64,000 bases of DNA, taken from NCBI GenBank assembly GCA_029891385.1, contig CM057235.1, positions 10,659,001 through 10,723,000 of the forward strand, given 5' to 3'. Each line of letters begins with the position of its first letter. Within the stretch, counting starts at the first letter, position 1. Below are positions 47,064-59,585 of this stretch, one piece after another. Source of the DNA: Erythroxylum novogranatense (lineage: Eukaryota; Streptophyta; Magnoliopsida; Malpighiales; Erythroxylaceae). A model generated the notes under the pieces. That model was given only the letters and a program-made list of their open reading frames with translations. It made no database searches and was not told where the DNA came from. A program made the position numbers and the translations under genes.

Positions 47064-48418
47064 TGTATACACCCATATTTAACATCTTTTGCTTGCTATT
47101 TCATAGTTTTGTTATATATTTGGTATTTAATTGGCTATAAGTGCATTTGTAGGTTATATTTGCCATCATGGATTAAAAGGAGAAGAATTAAGATGAAAAT
47201 GTGATATAAAATGAAGATTTGAAGCAACTAAAGAGCTATACGACTATGTACAGTGATTGTTTAAGTCTCTATAAATGTGTGAAGATTGAAGAATTTGGTT
47301 TCTAGTTGTATGGAGTTACATTTACGTGTATATTGAGATACAAAATCCTATATCTCTTACAAACCTGTGTAAGTGATTGTGCATATCCTAAAAACCCTAA
47401 TTTTTACTATAAAAGGATGTGAGCAGAGGCAAAAAGGAGGGAGACAAATTATTAAGCAGTTTTAAGACATAAGATACATAGAGAGCCAACAATTTTTTTA
47501 AGGGACGAGAAAAACATGTAGAATACGACAAGAGATTGTTAGATGACAACATCAGAATATGACAAGAGATTGTTATATGACAACATTAAATCCATAATTG
47601 CAAGAAGATTCATTAGAAGGGAAAGGGAGATTTAAAATTATGATTTCATATTTTCTATTAGTTTTTCTGTTGGTTTATCTTTGATTTCATTTTCTATAAT
47701 TAGTAACTAAACATGTTTAGTGTCTAGGTGTAATGAACCATAGTATGTGATAACAATATATTTTAATCTTTTATTTAATGCAATTATTTTATTGATTTAT
47801 TACGATTCAATTATGTGTTTTATTCTTGTTCTAATATATCCAAAATATTAGTGCATGATTTGAGTTCATATGATTGAGATTGAGAAATTCTCTTATATGT
47901 ATAGATATACCATATTTGGAAAAGTTACATGCAAACATAGAGATAGCCAGATATGAATCCTTTAGATTAAGGTCAAACCTAATAGAAGAATTAACAAATT
48001 GATCATGCAATCCTAAGGGTTTTAACTAGAAAGATTTTTGTTAATCAACTGATGGATTAGTTGTTAATAGTCTAGAGAGAAATATTAATGTAAGATAGGA
48101 ATTTCCACAATAATATAATTGCATGATAAAAGGTTAACTATTTATTGATTTTAATAGATTCATCACCTAGACATTATTATTTTATATTGATTTTCTTCGT
48201 ATTCCATTTGTCCTATGTTTATTATTGTTTCCAATTTTAGTTTATTTGTTCATTTTAATTTTTCATTAAAAATCTTATTCTTATGCTAGATAATAGAAAA
48301 AGGGTTACTGCTAGTACTTACTATCTTTATAGGATTGACCTGTACTTACTTGTGCCAGCTATAGTTAAGCCGTGAACTTGTGGTAAAATTAATATTGACC
48401 TTAACCCTAAGCCAATCA
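47064..48418 (+). repeat. Athila-like 5' LTR
   Basis: Starts TGTATACACCCATATTT and ends GCCAATCA. It matches 51258-52662 along its length with many substitutions, and matches the inverted partial copy at 11012-12016. Confidence 0.8.
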
Positions 48419-48424
48419 AGTTTT

Positions 48425-48442
48425 TGGTACCATTGTCGAAGA
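48425..48442 (+). other. Asp-tRNA-type primer-binding site
   Basis: TGGTACCATTGTCGAAGA lies 6 bases after the LTR. It resembles the Athila/Tat PBS TGGCGCCGTTGCCGGGGA, with six transitions, mostly C to T or G to A. Confidence 0.65.
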
Positions 48443-48699
48443 TAGTAATATTAGGAAATCCTAGATTTTATTAATCTAACCATTATTATTATTTATTTTA
48501 CTTTATTTTATTTTATTTTTCTTGTATTTTTCGTTATTTTTGGCTTACTCATTTAATTATCTTTTGATGTATCTACTTTGACTTTCAGTTTGTGACCTAT
48601 TGTTAGGATCTATAATTCATTGTCATAGTCACAACTCACAATGAAAAAATAGAGCGAACAATATTCTTATGGGAGCTATGATACGTCATCGCCTATAGT

Positions 48700-49380
48700 A
48701 ACATCACCGTATTGGAAGGAAAGGTTTGGTGACATGTTTTCAGAAGCTGAATCAAATTTCATGTTGTGTTGCGACAATTGTGGGAGTAACCATAACAATT
48801 ATGAATGTCAGGCACCAAATTACATATAGGAGCAATAAAACATGCACAACCAATCTCAAAGTACATCGTAGGAGAATTTTTATAATTCACAGGGGCAACT
48901 CTTATACTTATAGATGGAATTATTACACTCCACTGAATATTTATAGCAACAAGAGCCTAAAGTTAAGAAATGAACTATGGGGGATATGATGGCCAAATTT
49001 TTTCAAGAATCAAACATGATATATTATAGACAGAGGCTTATGTACATAACTTAGTGAATCAAGTTAGCTAGCTGACAAAAATATTATTTAACAAATTGTA
49101 AGGGAGTTTACCTAGTACTACTGAAACATATCCTAACAAACATGAAATGATAATCACCCTTAGGAGTGAAAACAAGCTACCAGAAGTAGAGGACAAAGAA
49201 GAAGAGGAAGCCTTTATCCAAGAAGCATAAATGGAGAAGTGGTAAAAGATAATTAAAAAAGATGAACAAGAAATAGCCATTTTCCAAGCAGAGAAAGTAA
49301 AACAGTGGACGAAGGAGATTAAGGAAAAGCTAGAGGAGAAACCAATTGAGGAGACTATTAATAAATCATTAGTAGTCACT
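48700..49380 (+). pseudogene. Athila-type gag C-terminal remnant
   Basis: At about 48770-48808 the plus strand reads CCDNCGSNHNNYEC, a short CCHC knuckle of the Athila gag style. Around 49091-49190 it reads GSLPSTTETYPNKHEMIITL and then RSENKLPEVED, corresponding to the conserved ITLRSG-K-LPE block at the end of Athila/Tat gag. Stops and frame changes lie between. The 87-residue frame at 48726 covers the same bases in a wrong frame. Confidence 0.65.
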
Positions 49381-49439
49381 TTAAGTACAATAGTCCTACT
49401 TCCTGTAAGACAAAATTTTTGTATCTACTGAAGATTAAG

Positions 49440-51257
49440 GGGGTTTTGTTGTCCCTTATTTTATTAATAAATTTTCATTAAAAAGGACATTAATTCACTT
49501 CATATGATTTATTAATTTGATAAATTATAATCTTATGATTATCTAACAACATCTGACTTACTTACAGGCTACGAAACTGCCATAGGAAGAAATGAGTGGA
49601 AGTAAGCCACTAATTATAGGCCCAAGATATGGTAAAGTGCAGGGTTCATTGAGTTAAGGACAGTAAACAAGCGCTACATGAGAGGCAACCCATGAATTAG
49701 GATAGGTTTTATTTTTAAAATTCCATGTTATATTGTTTATATTTTGATGTTTAGCATATGTCATTATTTAATTTCATTTTATGTTATGTTATTTCCATAT
49801 CACTTAGTTATTTTAGTTATTTTCATTTCTTTCATCTCTTATCCCTTTTATTTATATTTTGAAAGGATGTTTGTATCTAGTATAGGATGGACAGTTCCAA
49901 TTTCATCGAAATCAGAAATTTAAAAAGAATCTTATTATCCAGCGAAGTACAAAACTCCACATTCTCCCTTTTGATTTTTATGTGCTTATATTGTGTACAT
50001 TTGGGACGATGTACAATTTTAAATATAAGGAAGGAGTTAATAATTTTCTTAAGTTTATTATAATCTTTATTATTGAATTTTATTAAATGATATCTTGAGT
50101 TAGTTGAAATCTGGGTGCAAGTACTTTATTTCATTTTTGAATATTGATTTGAACTATTATGTAAAAGGATGATAGTTAGAATAAACTTGCCTTTCTAAGT
50201 CATACTTTTAGTAGACATTGAGATAATCAATTAGAATGAAATTGTATATTATTTACACACATAATATAACCATTTTTGTGTGAGCTTTTGCGTCGTAATA
50301 GCCAAATTTCATAAAATTTTAAGCTCTTCTATTCTTTCATGTTTGTTATTATACACAGTTGAATAAATCTAAAACTTGCTTTTATTATACATATTGAGAT
50401 CACTTGTGTTAAATTAAAAGAATTAAGTGATAAAGGCATTTAGATTCAACAATTGTTTAAGCTTATTTCTTTGATAATTACCCTACCTGTTTTATCCTTT
50501 AGAAATAACTAGTTTTAGCCTTAGACTTTTTCATTGATTATAACAATTATTATCCTTTATTGTATTAAGCCATTTTACTATTTTAAACCTCAAGGTTATT
50601 TACATTACTTGATTGTTGAAAACATGAAAATTTGAAAGGTCTAATATTTCTTTAACTGTGGTATATGATGAATGCTCAAAAAGAGTCAAAATAAAATGTA
50701 TAATAATAATGGATTTATAATGAAAGGACTTGTATATTGTGAACAAGTTTCTTGGAACATCTTTTAGTAAATTTCCTTCAAATTTGTTACATTTTTATTA
50801 TCACAATAATCCTTTACCTAAGCCCCGTTACAATCTTATAAAGAACTTTTGATTTTTGTTTCTAGTTTACATATATGTAGTGGAAATTGTGATAATATTG
50901 CACGCTTGCGGTTAAGAGTTTTGCTATGCTTTTATTTGAGAGTTTAATAATGTTCACACTAAACACATGAGTGCATTGAGTGAAACCTTGGTGAGGGTGT
51001 AAAGAGTTATGCTTTTGATTTCAATAAGATTATTGACATGATTATTATTAATATTAACTTATGAAGTTAGTTTTAGGATAACTTGATTATACTTGTATGT
51101 TAATTTGATTAATATGACATGATAAATTAGAGTATGGATGGACAAGTTAGGATTAATAAAGGAGGGATGTTGTAAAATTAATAATTTAGATTATGATTTG
51201 TTTGAGGAAAACAAAATTTAAATGTAAGGATGTTTAATAGATGTTAATTTGACAACA
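49440..51257 (+). other. Non-coding interior of the Athila-like element
   Basis: AT-rich, with no RT, RNase H or integrase motif in any frame. A purine-rich TAATAAAGGAGGGATG near 51155-51170 may be the PPT, though it is about 90 bases from the LTR start. Confidence 0.5.
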
Positions 51258-52662
51258 ATTATACATTCATATTTAACATGTTTTGCTTGATATTTTATAG
51301 TTTTGTTGTATACTTGGTACTTAATTTGTTTTAAATGCATTTGTAGATTATATTTTCCTTTATGTATGAAAAGGAGAAGAAATTGAGTAAAAATATGGTA
51401 TAAAACAAAGATTTGAAGCAACTAAGAACTTACACGATTGTGTATAGTGGCTGTGTAATTCTTCGTAAATGTGTAAAGATTGAAGAATTTGGTTTCTAGT
51501 CATATGGAGTTACACGCCTATATATCTTAAGATACAAGACCATTTATGTTATTCGTGTAAGTCTTTGTGCCCCTATAAAATAATGAATTTAGGTTTTTTT
51601 TTATTATACAAGGTCTCCTACACCCTAGTGTAAGTGACCATATATATCCCAAAAATCCTAGTTTTTACTATAAAAGGATATAAGCAGAGGTAAATAGGAA
51701 AGAGTCAGATTATTAAACAGTTTTGAGATGTAAGAAACTTAGACAAGCAACAATTTTGATTAGGGATGAGGAAAACGAAGAATGCGTCAAAAGATCAATT
51801 CGATAACAACATCAAATCCATAATTGCAAGAAAATTTAATAGAAGAGAAGGGAGATTTAGAATTATGATTTCTTTACGTTTTTGTTAGTTTTTTTGGATG
51901 TTTCTCTTTGATTTCATTTTCTATCATTAATAACCAAACTTGCATAGTGCCTAAGCATGATGAATCCTAATTTGTGATGATAATATGTTTTAAATTTGTA
52001 TTTAATGCAATTATATTGATTAATTTATTATGATTTAATTATATGTTTTATTCTTGTTCTAATATATTTGAAATATTAATGCATGGTTTGATTTCATATG
52101 ATTGAGATTGAGAAATCCTCTTGTATGAATAGATCTATCATAATTGGAAGGAGTTGCATAGAAGCCTAGAGATAGCGTGACAAATCCTATAGATTAGGGT
52201 CAAAGCTAATAATAGAATTAAAAAATTGATAATGTAATCCTAGGGTTTTTAACTAGAAAGACTTTTGTTAATCAAGTGATAGATTAGTTATTGATATTCT
52301 CGAAAGAGATATAAACATAAGATAGGAATTTTCAAGGTTCAATAATCAATAATATAATTGCATGATAAAAGGTTAATCATTTAATGATTCTTAGAGGGAT
52401 TCATCACCTAGACACTATTATTTGATATGGATTTTTCTTCGCATTCCATTTATCTTGTGTTCATTGCTGCTTCCATTTTTAGTTTATTTTTTAGTTTATT
52501 TTTTAATTAAAAACTAAAAATCCAATTCCTAGGCTAGATAATAGAAAAAGGGTCACTACTAATACTCACCATCTTCTCGGGATCAACCTATAGTTGACTA
52601 TGCTAGCTTCAACTACACCATCCACTTGATAAAAATAATATTTACCTTACCCTAGCCAATCA
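51258..52662 (+). repeat. Athila-like 3' LTR
   Basis: Shares TATACA..CATATTTAACAT at its start and AGCCAATCA at its end with the 5' LTR. The terminal TG has mutated. Confidence 0.8.
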
Positions 52663-53105
52663 AGCATTTCATATTTCTTGTCATTTTCACTTGGTTCAAC
52701 AATTTAAGAAATCTTAATGACTAATTTTATGAGTTAGATTTTCCATATTCTACAACAACATCTTCAAGACATTTTTGGAAGCAAGAATGCTAAATTCATC
52801 AATATAAAAGATATAAATTCTAAAAATAATGTTCAATCTTTACTGCATATAATCAATGTGTTTTAGGAATCAAAATAAGCTTGGTTTCTTGACTGTTTGG
52901 TTCCTTCTTCTTTTCAACCCATAATGATTTGTGCTTAATTATTTATACATTTACTCCTTAACACTTAGTGATTATTATTGTAAAAGGCTTAAGATACGTA
53001 TTGTAGTTTATATTTGATATTAGGAACAAGTTTGAAGCACAAAAACTAAAATAGGTTAAAAGCACATACCTTAAGATAACTTCTTAATGTTCAAACTCAA
53101 TTTTC
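52663..53105. other. No recognisable feature
   Basis: AT-rich sequence between the Athila-like element and the CACTA coding trace. It is possibly decayed CACTA sequence, but I see no motif. Confidence 0.5.
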
Positions 53106-54554
53106 CTTCTGGAACAAGAAGGTGATGGAATGTATCCGTTTGAGAGGTAATTATAGTTAATATTTAAATAAAAGTTTTAGCATGTTTTAATCACAAAATT
53201 GTAATAACCTTATTTGTAATGTAAGTATTTACATCACTTGAAGAAAAAAGTAAAAACAAGGCTAGAGTTGAAGGTTCGATGCGTACTGCTTATTTAGTAA
53301 AGGAAGTAAGTATATTTTGTTCACATTATTTTGAGTCACATGTGCACATAATAGAAAGAAAAGTTAATCGTAATGATGATGGGGGAAAAACAGGTAATGT
53401 TAATGGTAACTTATCTATTTTAACATATCTAAGACGAACATATGGATGTTCAATAAGAAAAATGTTAACAGTAGAAGAAATACAGGCTGCCCATGGTTAC
53501 ATTTTATTAAATTGTCAATACAAGCTGCCCATGGTTACATTTTATTAAATTGTCAAGAGGCTCAACCTTTCATGCAGTAAGTTTAAGTTGATTTTGAAAT
53601 AGATTATTTGAGTTTTTGAAGTTACTGTTGTTCACAACTAAAATACATAATAATGCTTTTAGATTATACAAGCAATGGTTACACGAGCTAAGGCTTTAAA
53701 TAATACAGGATGATATCAATAAAGAAGTTGAAAGACACTTTCCTCGATGGTTCGAGAAACACATAAGTTTCACTTGTAACAATTGAATGATTGAATTATC
53801 AAATCAAAGTGATTAGATGACATTATACTAGTTAATATGATAAATTGTTTTTTGTGTAGCTCTCATAAAATCCAATAATGAACAAGTTTATTTGTGATCT
53901 TGTGAGAGGACCTTTATAAATTGTTAAATCATATTCGGTGTATTTTATTAATGGATACAAATTTCATACAGAATATCATGTCACAGTATGACAGTAGTAA
54001 ATTATGAGGTTTGCATATAGAGAGAATTGATGGATTACTATGGTAAAATCATTGAGATACTTGAAATTAAGTATCCTACATTGCCAATAAAATAAAGTGT
54101 GATATTTAAGTGTAAATAGTTTGATCTAACTCCTAATGTTAGAACAAAAGTATATAGTCAATCCAATCTAGTTAAAATAAACCAGCGAAGAAGATTTAGA
54201 CAATTTAAACCTTTTGTGTTGACGATGCAAGCAATCTAGGTGTATTATGTCCCTTTTCTTAGCTTACGATGAGATAAATCAGATTAGTTGGTCGTATGCA
54301 AAGTAAAACCTAGAAGTGTTTTTGAATTATATGAAAAAGGAGAAAAGTAAGAGAATTAAAAGTGAAGTGTTTGAGGAAGATGTTTATGAAATAAATGAAC
54401 CTTTGAACGATCTAAATAATGAATATGTTGAAATTTTATCTGTAGGGGATGAGGAGGGCGAGAGATCTAAAAAGGAGCCTGAGTTTGATTATAATTCTTC
54501 TGAAAAAGAAGATAATGATTTTGATTTACAATTAAGTTCTGATAGTGATTAATT
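53106..54554 (+). pseudogene. CACTA transposase (TNP2-type) C-terminal half
   Basis: After a short YPFER-like start (about 53130) and a GT-bounded intron-like gap, the frame reads NKARVEGSMRTAYLVKE (about 53253), FCSHYFESHVH, RNDDGG and GYILLNCQ, the DUF4218 region of plant CACTA (En/Spm) TNP2 proteins. Broken frames then give a tryptophan-rich linker (HFPRWFEKHI near 53735) and the DUF4216 region: NGYKFHTEYHV near 53950, RRRFRQFKPFVLTMQA near 54190 and VVCKVKPRSVFEL near 54290. It ends in an acidic tail (54316-54552, ...DFDLQLSSDSD). A 29-base repeat of 'gctgcccatggttacatttta' type (53489/53523) duplicates part of the frame. It is inactive. Confidence 0.8.
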
Positions 54555-54663
54555 TGTGTTTATAATAGAATATTATATGAATAAATCTATTATTACATCA
54601 ACAAAATATTATTATATATTGAATTTATATTATTATATTATTGAAAAATTCAATAAAATGTGA

Positions 54664-56410
54664 ATTTTAGGTTAAAAATATACCACTAAAGAGAAAACAG
54701 GACATGATGCAGTCGCGGTTCAGGTTACAATGCTTTGGAGAAGCTAGGGCATTTCCAAGTGAAAAATCACATTTTGCAGATATTACTGCACATCCAAATG
54801 AGGCATCACCTTTTGTACCTACTGTTAGACCATCCAACAGCACTACTACACCATCCAGCAGCCCTACATCCACCACCCCTACACTAATAGAGATATCTAG
54901 GGTAAACATTGTAGATGAAGGAGGCTACCTCCAACTTGGGGCTAAGGGAGTTGATGGAAGAACGTATATCACAATTGTCAACAATTTGTACGTAAAATTC
55001 TAAAAATTTTGTAATATATGATAACATCCTAGATACTAAAGTTATAGGTTTTAATTTGACAATGATTTAAAATAACTTTATATTTGGTTGGTTTTGTTTA
55101 GAACATGCTCAAGAAATATCTCATCCAAGTTTAAGGAGATGATATATCTTGAGGGTTATATATAGAAAATGTCTCTCAGCTGACAAAGGATTTTTATTAT
55201 CAGGGTTTGAGGTACACAAAATACATTTTTAATCTTTTTTATTTTATATAATTTTATACATTAATTAGATAAATATTATCGTTTATAAGTAATTTATTAT
55301 ATGTTTTTCTTTTTTCATAAAGCATTTTTTGGATCCAAAATTTGATGCTGTAATTTATAATATATGGGAAAAGTGAACTCGTACACGTTATAATGACTTT
55401 CTTACTTCAATACACAAGAGTGGTATACGATCACCATATATATCTGAAGAAATACAGAGTCGTTGGCAGCATTATTGGGCATTATCGAGGCAATATCCAT
55501 TTTAGAGCACAATTCTGCCAATAGACATGGAGGACCAGATAGAGAGAGCCTACTCATACACACTAAAGGATCTTTAACCCACCAAGAGCATACACTTCAA
55601 CTTCTAAGTACTAAAACTTTATACTTATATTTTGATTTTTATACTTTGATGTATGAAATTTAATTTCAATGTAATTTGATGTATGAAATTTAAAATAAAA
55701 ATATATGTGCATTATGGAGAATAATAATGTTATAAATGTATGATGCCATTAATGGCTATGTTGTTGAGTTAAATTCGTTTATCTAACAAGAGTATATATA
55801 ATAAAAATAGAGAAAATTTTGCTAAAATTTTTATAAATTGTAGTTCACTTACAACAATTTATCCCAATGTAGGAAAAGTCTATGGCCAAGAAGCCTACAC
55901 CATGCCAACTCTTTTTGCACACTCACACCAAGAAACATGATGGTGTGACCTTCGTCAACACCCGATGTAGATAAGTTCGTGTATGTAAAATCTATACTTT
56001 AATATTAATTCTTAAAAAGTATCACTCATTAACATAAACAATTATACTGATAGGACCAGATACAAAAAAGTATTAAACGACAGTCTTAGAACTTTGAAAC
56101 TATTGATGAGAGTCAAGTATATCTTGATGCAGTGGGTGGTAGGGACTGCCGTGAAAGGATTTTTAGCTTAGGTTCATTTATAAACACATGTTATTCGCAA
56201 TCCTCTATATCTACTACATCTAGATCTAATAGGCAGTCCGCATCAAATAAGAGAGTCATTTAGCTTGAGAGCATAGTAGAGCTAGCAACTCAGTTGCAAT
56301 AGTTGATGGAGTACATAGCCCAACTTCGTAATGAGATGGATCAATTGAAGGGGAGGGGCAATACCTCATCGTAGTAGTCAGAGCATCCGCCTTCACCACC
56401 TGTATAAGTG
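54664..56410 (+). pseudogene. CACTA second ORF, plant transposase (Ptta/En/Spm-like), broken
   Basis: Exon-like pieces on the plus strand fit the second CACTA protein: GAKGVDGRTYITIVNN (about 54940-54990), then the FYYQGLR region near 55190. IWEKxTRTRYNDFLTSIHKS and ISEEIQSRWQHYWAL lie at 55365-55480, KKPTPCQLFLHTHTKKHDGV at about 55890-55945, and VYLDAVGGRDCRERIFSLGS near 56115-56175. It closes with a coiled-coil-like end with ESIVELATQLQ and MEYIAQLRNEMDQL (56260-56350). Stops are scattered. Introns probably separate some pieces (for example 55215-55320). In the family this protein binds the subterminal repeats. Confidence 0.65.
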
Positions 56411-56619
56411 AATGTATTTGATGTTTTGATACACTTAAGTTTTTGTATAAATTCTTAATTTATATATAATTACAATGATTACTTATTCGTGTACATTTTA
56501 ATTTTTTATTATATTAACAGTCAGGATAATGTTTACTTTATATTTATCAATCCATGTTATATTATTTACATAAATTAAATATACAAAAAATCATACAATT
56601 ATGAACAAAAAACTAGAGT

Positions 56620-57139
56620 AGGAAGTGAGAAATAGGAGTCGTTAAATTTCCCGACAGAACTATAATATTTCAACGGTAATTAGCAACGGGACAACAACAT
56701 CTGTCGGTACATTATTAGCGATGGAATCAATAAATCCATTTGTAACTTACCGATGGAATATATCACTCCGTCGATAAAAATTTAGCGACGGTTAATGTTT
56801 TCGTTAGTAAATTTAGCAACGAAAACTTATATATCTGTCGGTAACTTCAGTGACAGACATACAATTTACCGTTGACAAATTCACCGATGAAATATTGAGA
56901 TTCTGCCCATTAAGTAGCGATGGAATTTTATAAATCTATAGGGAAATTTTCTGTAACTTATCGATGAGAATCCAAAATTATGTTGACAATGGTACTGACG
57001 GATACATAAGCTATCGTTACTAAATTTACCAATAACTATTTCTCCGATGTCTCTTTCCGTTGGTAATTTCTGTCACTAAATTTATTTCTCGATAAAAAAG
57101 GTTTATTTTCCATCGCAAAAACCTTTTTTCTTGTGATAC
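56620..57139 (+). repeat. CACTA subterminal repeat region and 3' terminus
   Basis: Short motifs built on CCGACGGA/TCCGTCGG recur in both orientations about every 30-50 bases (for example CCGATGGAATAT at 56750, CTCCGTCGATAAA at 56768, TTAGCGACGGTTAATG at 56781, CTGTCGGTAAC at 56836, TTTCCGTTGGTAA at 57053). The stretch ends CCTTTTTTCTTGTGATAC (57122-57139), close to the reverse complement of the CACTA terminus CACTACAAGAAAAAAGG. These are the transposase-binding sites of En/Spm-type elements. I could not find the 5' terminus. Confidence 0.75.
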
Positions 57140-58278
57140 GATATCTAACATTTTTTCTAACCAATTTATTCTTTCTTTGGTCGAAGATCTAGTCATCTAA
57201 TTACTCATATTTGTCAACCAATATCCCCTTATCTAGGAAACTTTTCTTTCTAGTGAGTTTGTAAATATAATGGATGCAAGTACTAGTCTACCATACCAAC
57301 AATTGGTCGACTATTACAGCTATATGGTCAACCATTGTAATAAATTTAAAGAAAAAAATTTAGCCGTCTCCTTTTCTATTCAACATTTTCTATATCCATA
57401 TTCAAGACAAATTGTGGTCAACTAGTATAGCCTTGTGATCGACAAATTTTCATGATATAAAGGATTTTGCTTTTTTTTTTCTATTTTTCATATTTTATAT
57501 TTGTATCCTCTAAAACACCATACAATTTAGTCTTTTCCTCGAGAAATACCAACCCTCATAAAATTCTCATTAAAATTGCATGAAATTGAAATTTTTGTTA
57601 TTTTTTAGTTTCAAACTTGTGGATTTTCAATCTTGTCTTAAGTGAAAGCTATCTTTTTAAGTTGAAGCCTTCATAATTAAATTGTCAAAGGAGTTGAGGT
57701 TGTTTCCTTTTTAATTATATTGATAAACCTTTAATTCGGTTAAAACTTGCTATTGTTTTAATTGAATCTTTAAACTTAGAAACAATATCAAAATTGAGAA
57801 ATTTCAAAATAGACATGATTAGAGATATCTCTATTAAAATCAAAAAAATTTAAAACTCTTTAAATATTCAATACTACTCTCTATTGAGAAAGTTTACCAA
57901 TCTTGGTCAAATTTGTTTTCTTGAACCAAGTTAGCTTGACACATGAAACTTTATTACGCATTTTTTAATAATAGTTTTTTTAATGATTCCAAAAAGGGGA
58001 AGAAAGTTTGGTGATATTAGATTCCGAGGGGGAGGGGGTTGATAACCTACAAGGGGAGTGATTGTTTTCTCATTTTTGTATTCTTGCATTTTATAAGATA
58101 TACTTGAGTAAATTTATGTTATCTTTATATATGGATATTTCTTTGATCTTTTGTTCTTGAAATTGAATTATTCTCTTCATATATGTATGAATTAAAGGGA
58201 GCTAATCATCATCATTAATTATATTTTATGTGCTTAATTTTATTATTATTCTCTAATATCATAAATATATTTCATCAT
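57140..58278 (+). other. 3' interior of a SIRE-type copia element
   Basis: Non-coding sequence leading into the LTR at 58292. A purine-rich GAGGGGGAGGGGG at 58027-58039 and the PPT at 58279 are the only marks. No protein trace remains. The 5' LTR of this element is not in the window. Confidence 0.4.
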
Positions 58279-58291
58279 CAAAAGGGGAGAT
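58279..58291 (+). other. SIRE-type polypurine tract
   Basis: CAAAAGGGGAGAT directly before the TGTTGAACC LTR start, the typical form in SIRE-type copia elements. Confidence 0.75.
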
Positions 58292-59548
58292 TGTTGAACC
58301 AAGGGATGTTCCAATTGAAATTTTGATGATAAAAAAACATAATTAATATTAATGTGTTTATTATTTTAAATAAAAGCAATATTAGTACAAAATGAAACCA
58401 TAAACTCAAGAAGATAGTGTATAAAGTTAACAAAGAAAAGTCGAAGTTTGCAACTGATGAAATGAAAATCAATATGAGAACAAAAATAGATCAAGGCCAT
58501 TTTACATTTCGTATTATATTTTATAAGTTGAATTTGTTAATTTGGTGATCCAAAAGACTCACTATGCATAATCATTCATTGTACTTCATTGCATGAGTCT
58601 TTACATTCATCAAGATGCATTGAAGCTTTTTATTTTAATATAAAGCCTCTTGATCTTTCAAATATCTTTAGAGAATATTTTGGAAAGTGTTTTATTCATA
58701 TTTGGATTAAATAAATTGGCTTAAACATTTTAAGTTATTTAAATCATATTTTTGAGATTATTAATTAACCTATATGGGTCTAATGGTTGGCCAATATAGG
58801 ATAAAGTTGTTAAAACTAATATATCATGAGTTTATAGCAATATTGGTTAAAGTATTGTTCAACCATTATGTGTACAAGTTGAAGGTCTAGTGAATTTAGT
58901 GTTGTAAATGCATGCTGGTTGATCAATATGTTATACTAGTCAACTAATGCATCAAGTGCATCAAATATAGCCATTGTAATAACTAGTTCTTGGCTCCAAT
59001 GATTATTTTAAGTCTCAAAGCACTATAAATAGGTTTTTTTTTTCTCATTGATTTTACCATCAAGAAGGTTTTTTATGCTGTATACAAACATTTCAAAGAG
59101 TTTTTCAATCATTTGAGCATTATTTAGTAATATTTGTGTAAATAAGTCATTTTGGAGTAATCAAGTGAATAAGTGAGATATTTTTTAATTGTAATACTTT
59201 AGTAGATTGATGAATATTGTACTTGGGGATCCAAGTGAGATCGAGGTTTCTCTTCACCTTGGAAGAAGATTGTAATCAGGGTTCTTCTTTAAAAGATTGT
59301 ACAAAGTTTAGTCTTTATCTTGAGGGAAGAATTATAGTGAAATTTCAATAAGAGTCTTAGGAGTAGACATAAGCAAGGGTTGTTTGCCGAATCATTATAA
59401 ATCGGTTTGCATTATCTTCTCCCTATCCTCTTTAAGTTATTGTTTAATTGATTGATTAATTTATATGAAGCAATTTTCTCATACTTGTTTATATTAATTG
59501 TTCTTAATTAAGTATATTGTTTAGAAAATTTGTTGAATTTTGTCAACA
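58292..59548 (+). repeat. SIRE-type copia 3' LTR, 1257 bp
   Basis: Begins TGTTGAACCAAGG and ends TTGTCAACA; TGTTGA and TCAACA are perfect inverted ends. It contains a TATA box ACTATAAATAGG (about 59022-59033) and the lineage phrase GTAGACATAAGC ... TTGCCGAATCATTATAAA (59363-59415). The sequence after it (59549-59585, ACTAATTCACCACC and a long C-rich run) is the usual tail found next to such LTRs. The minus-strand frame 58278-58472 is not a gene. Confidence 0.7.
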
Positions 59549-59585
59549 ACTAATTCACCACCTTTCTCCCCCCTCCCCCTTCTTA

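Larger units (their letters stand above)
47064..52662 (+). mobile_element. Athila-like non-autonomous LTR retrotransposon (gag remnant, no pol)
   Basis: Direct repeats of 1355 bp (47064-48418) and about 1405 bp (51258-52662) bracket a 2.8 kb interior. The PBS resembles the Asp-tRNA site used by Athila/Tat elements (48425-48442). The interior has gag C-terminal traces (zinc knuckle and TLRSENKLPE) and no RT, RNase H or integrase that I can find. So it was probably mobilised in trans or lost pol by deletion. LTR divergence is clearly above 10 percent by eye, so it is old. Flanks AGATG and AGCAT do not give a convincing target duplication. Confidence 0.75.

Noticed and set aside
48726..48989. 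87-residue frame in the Athila-like interior
   Set aside because: Wrong frame over the gag zinc-knuckle remnant.
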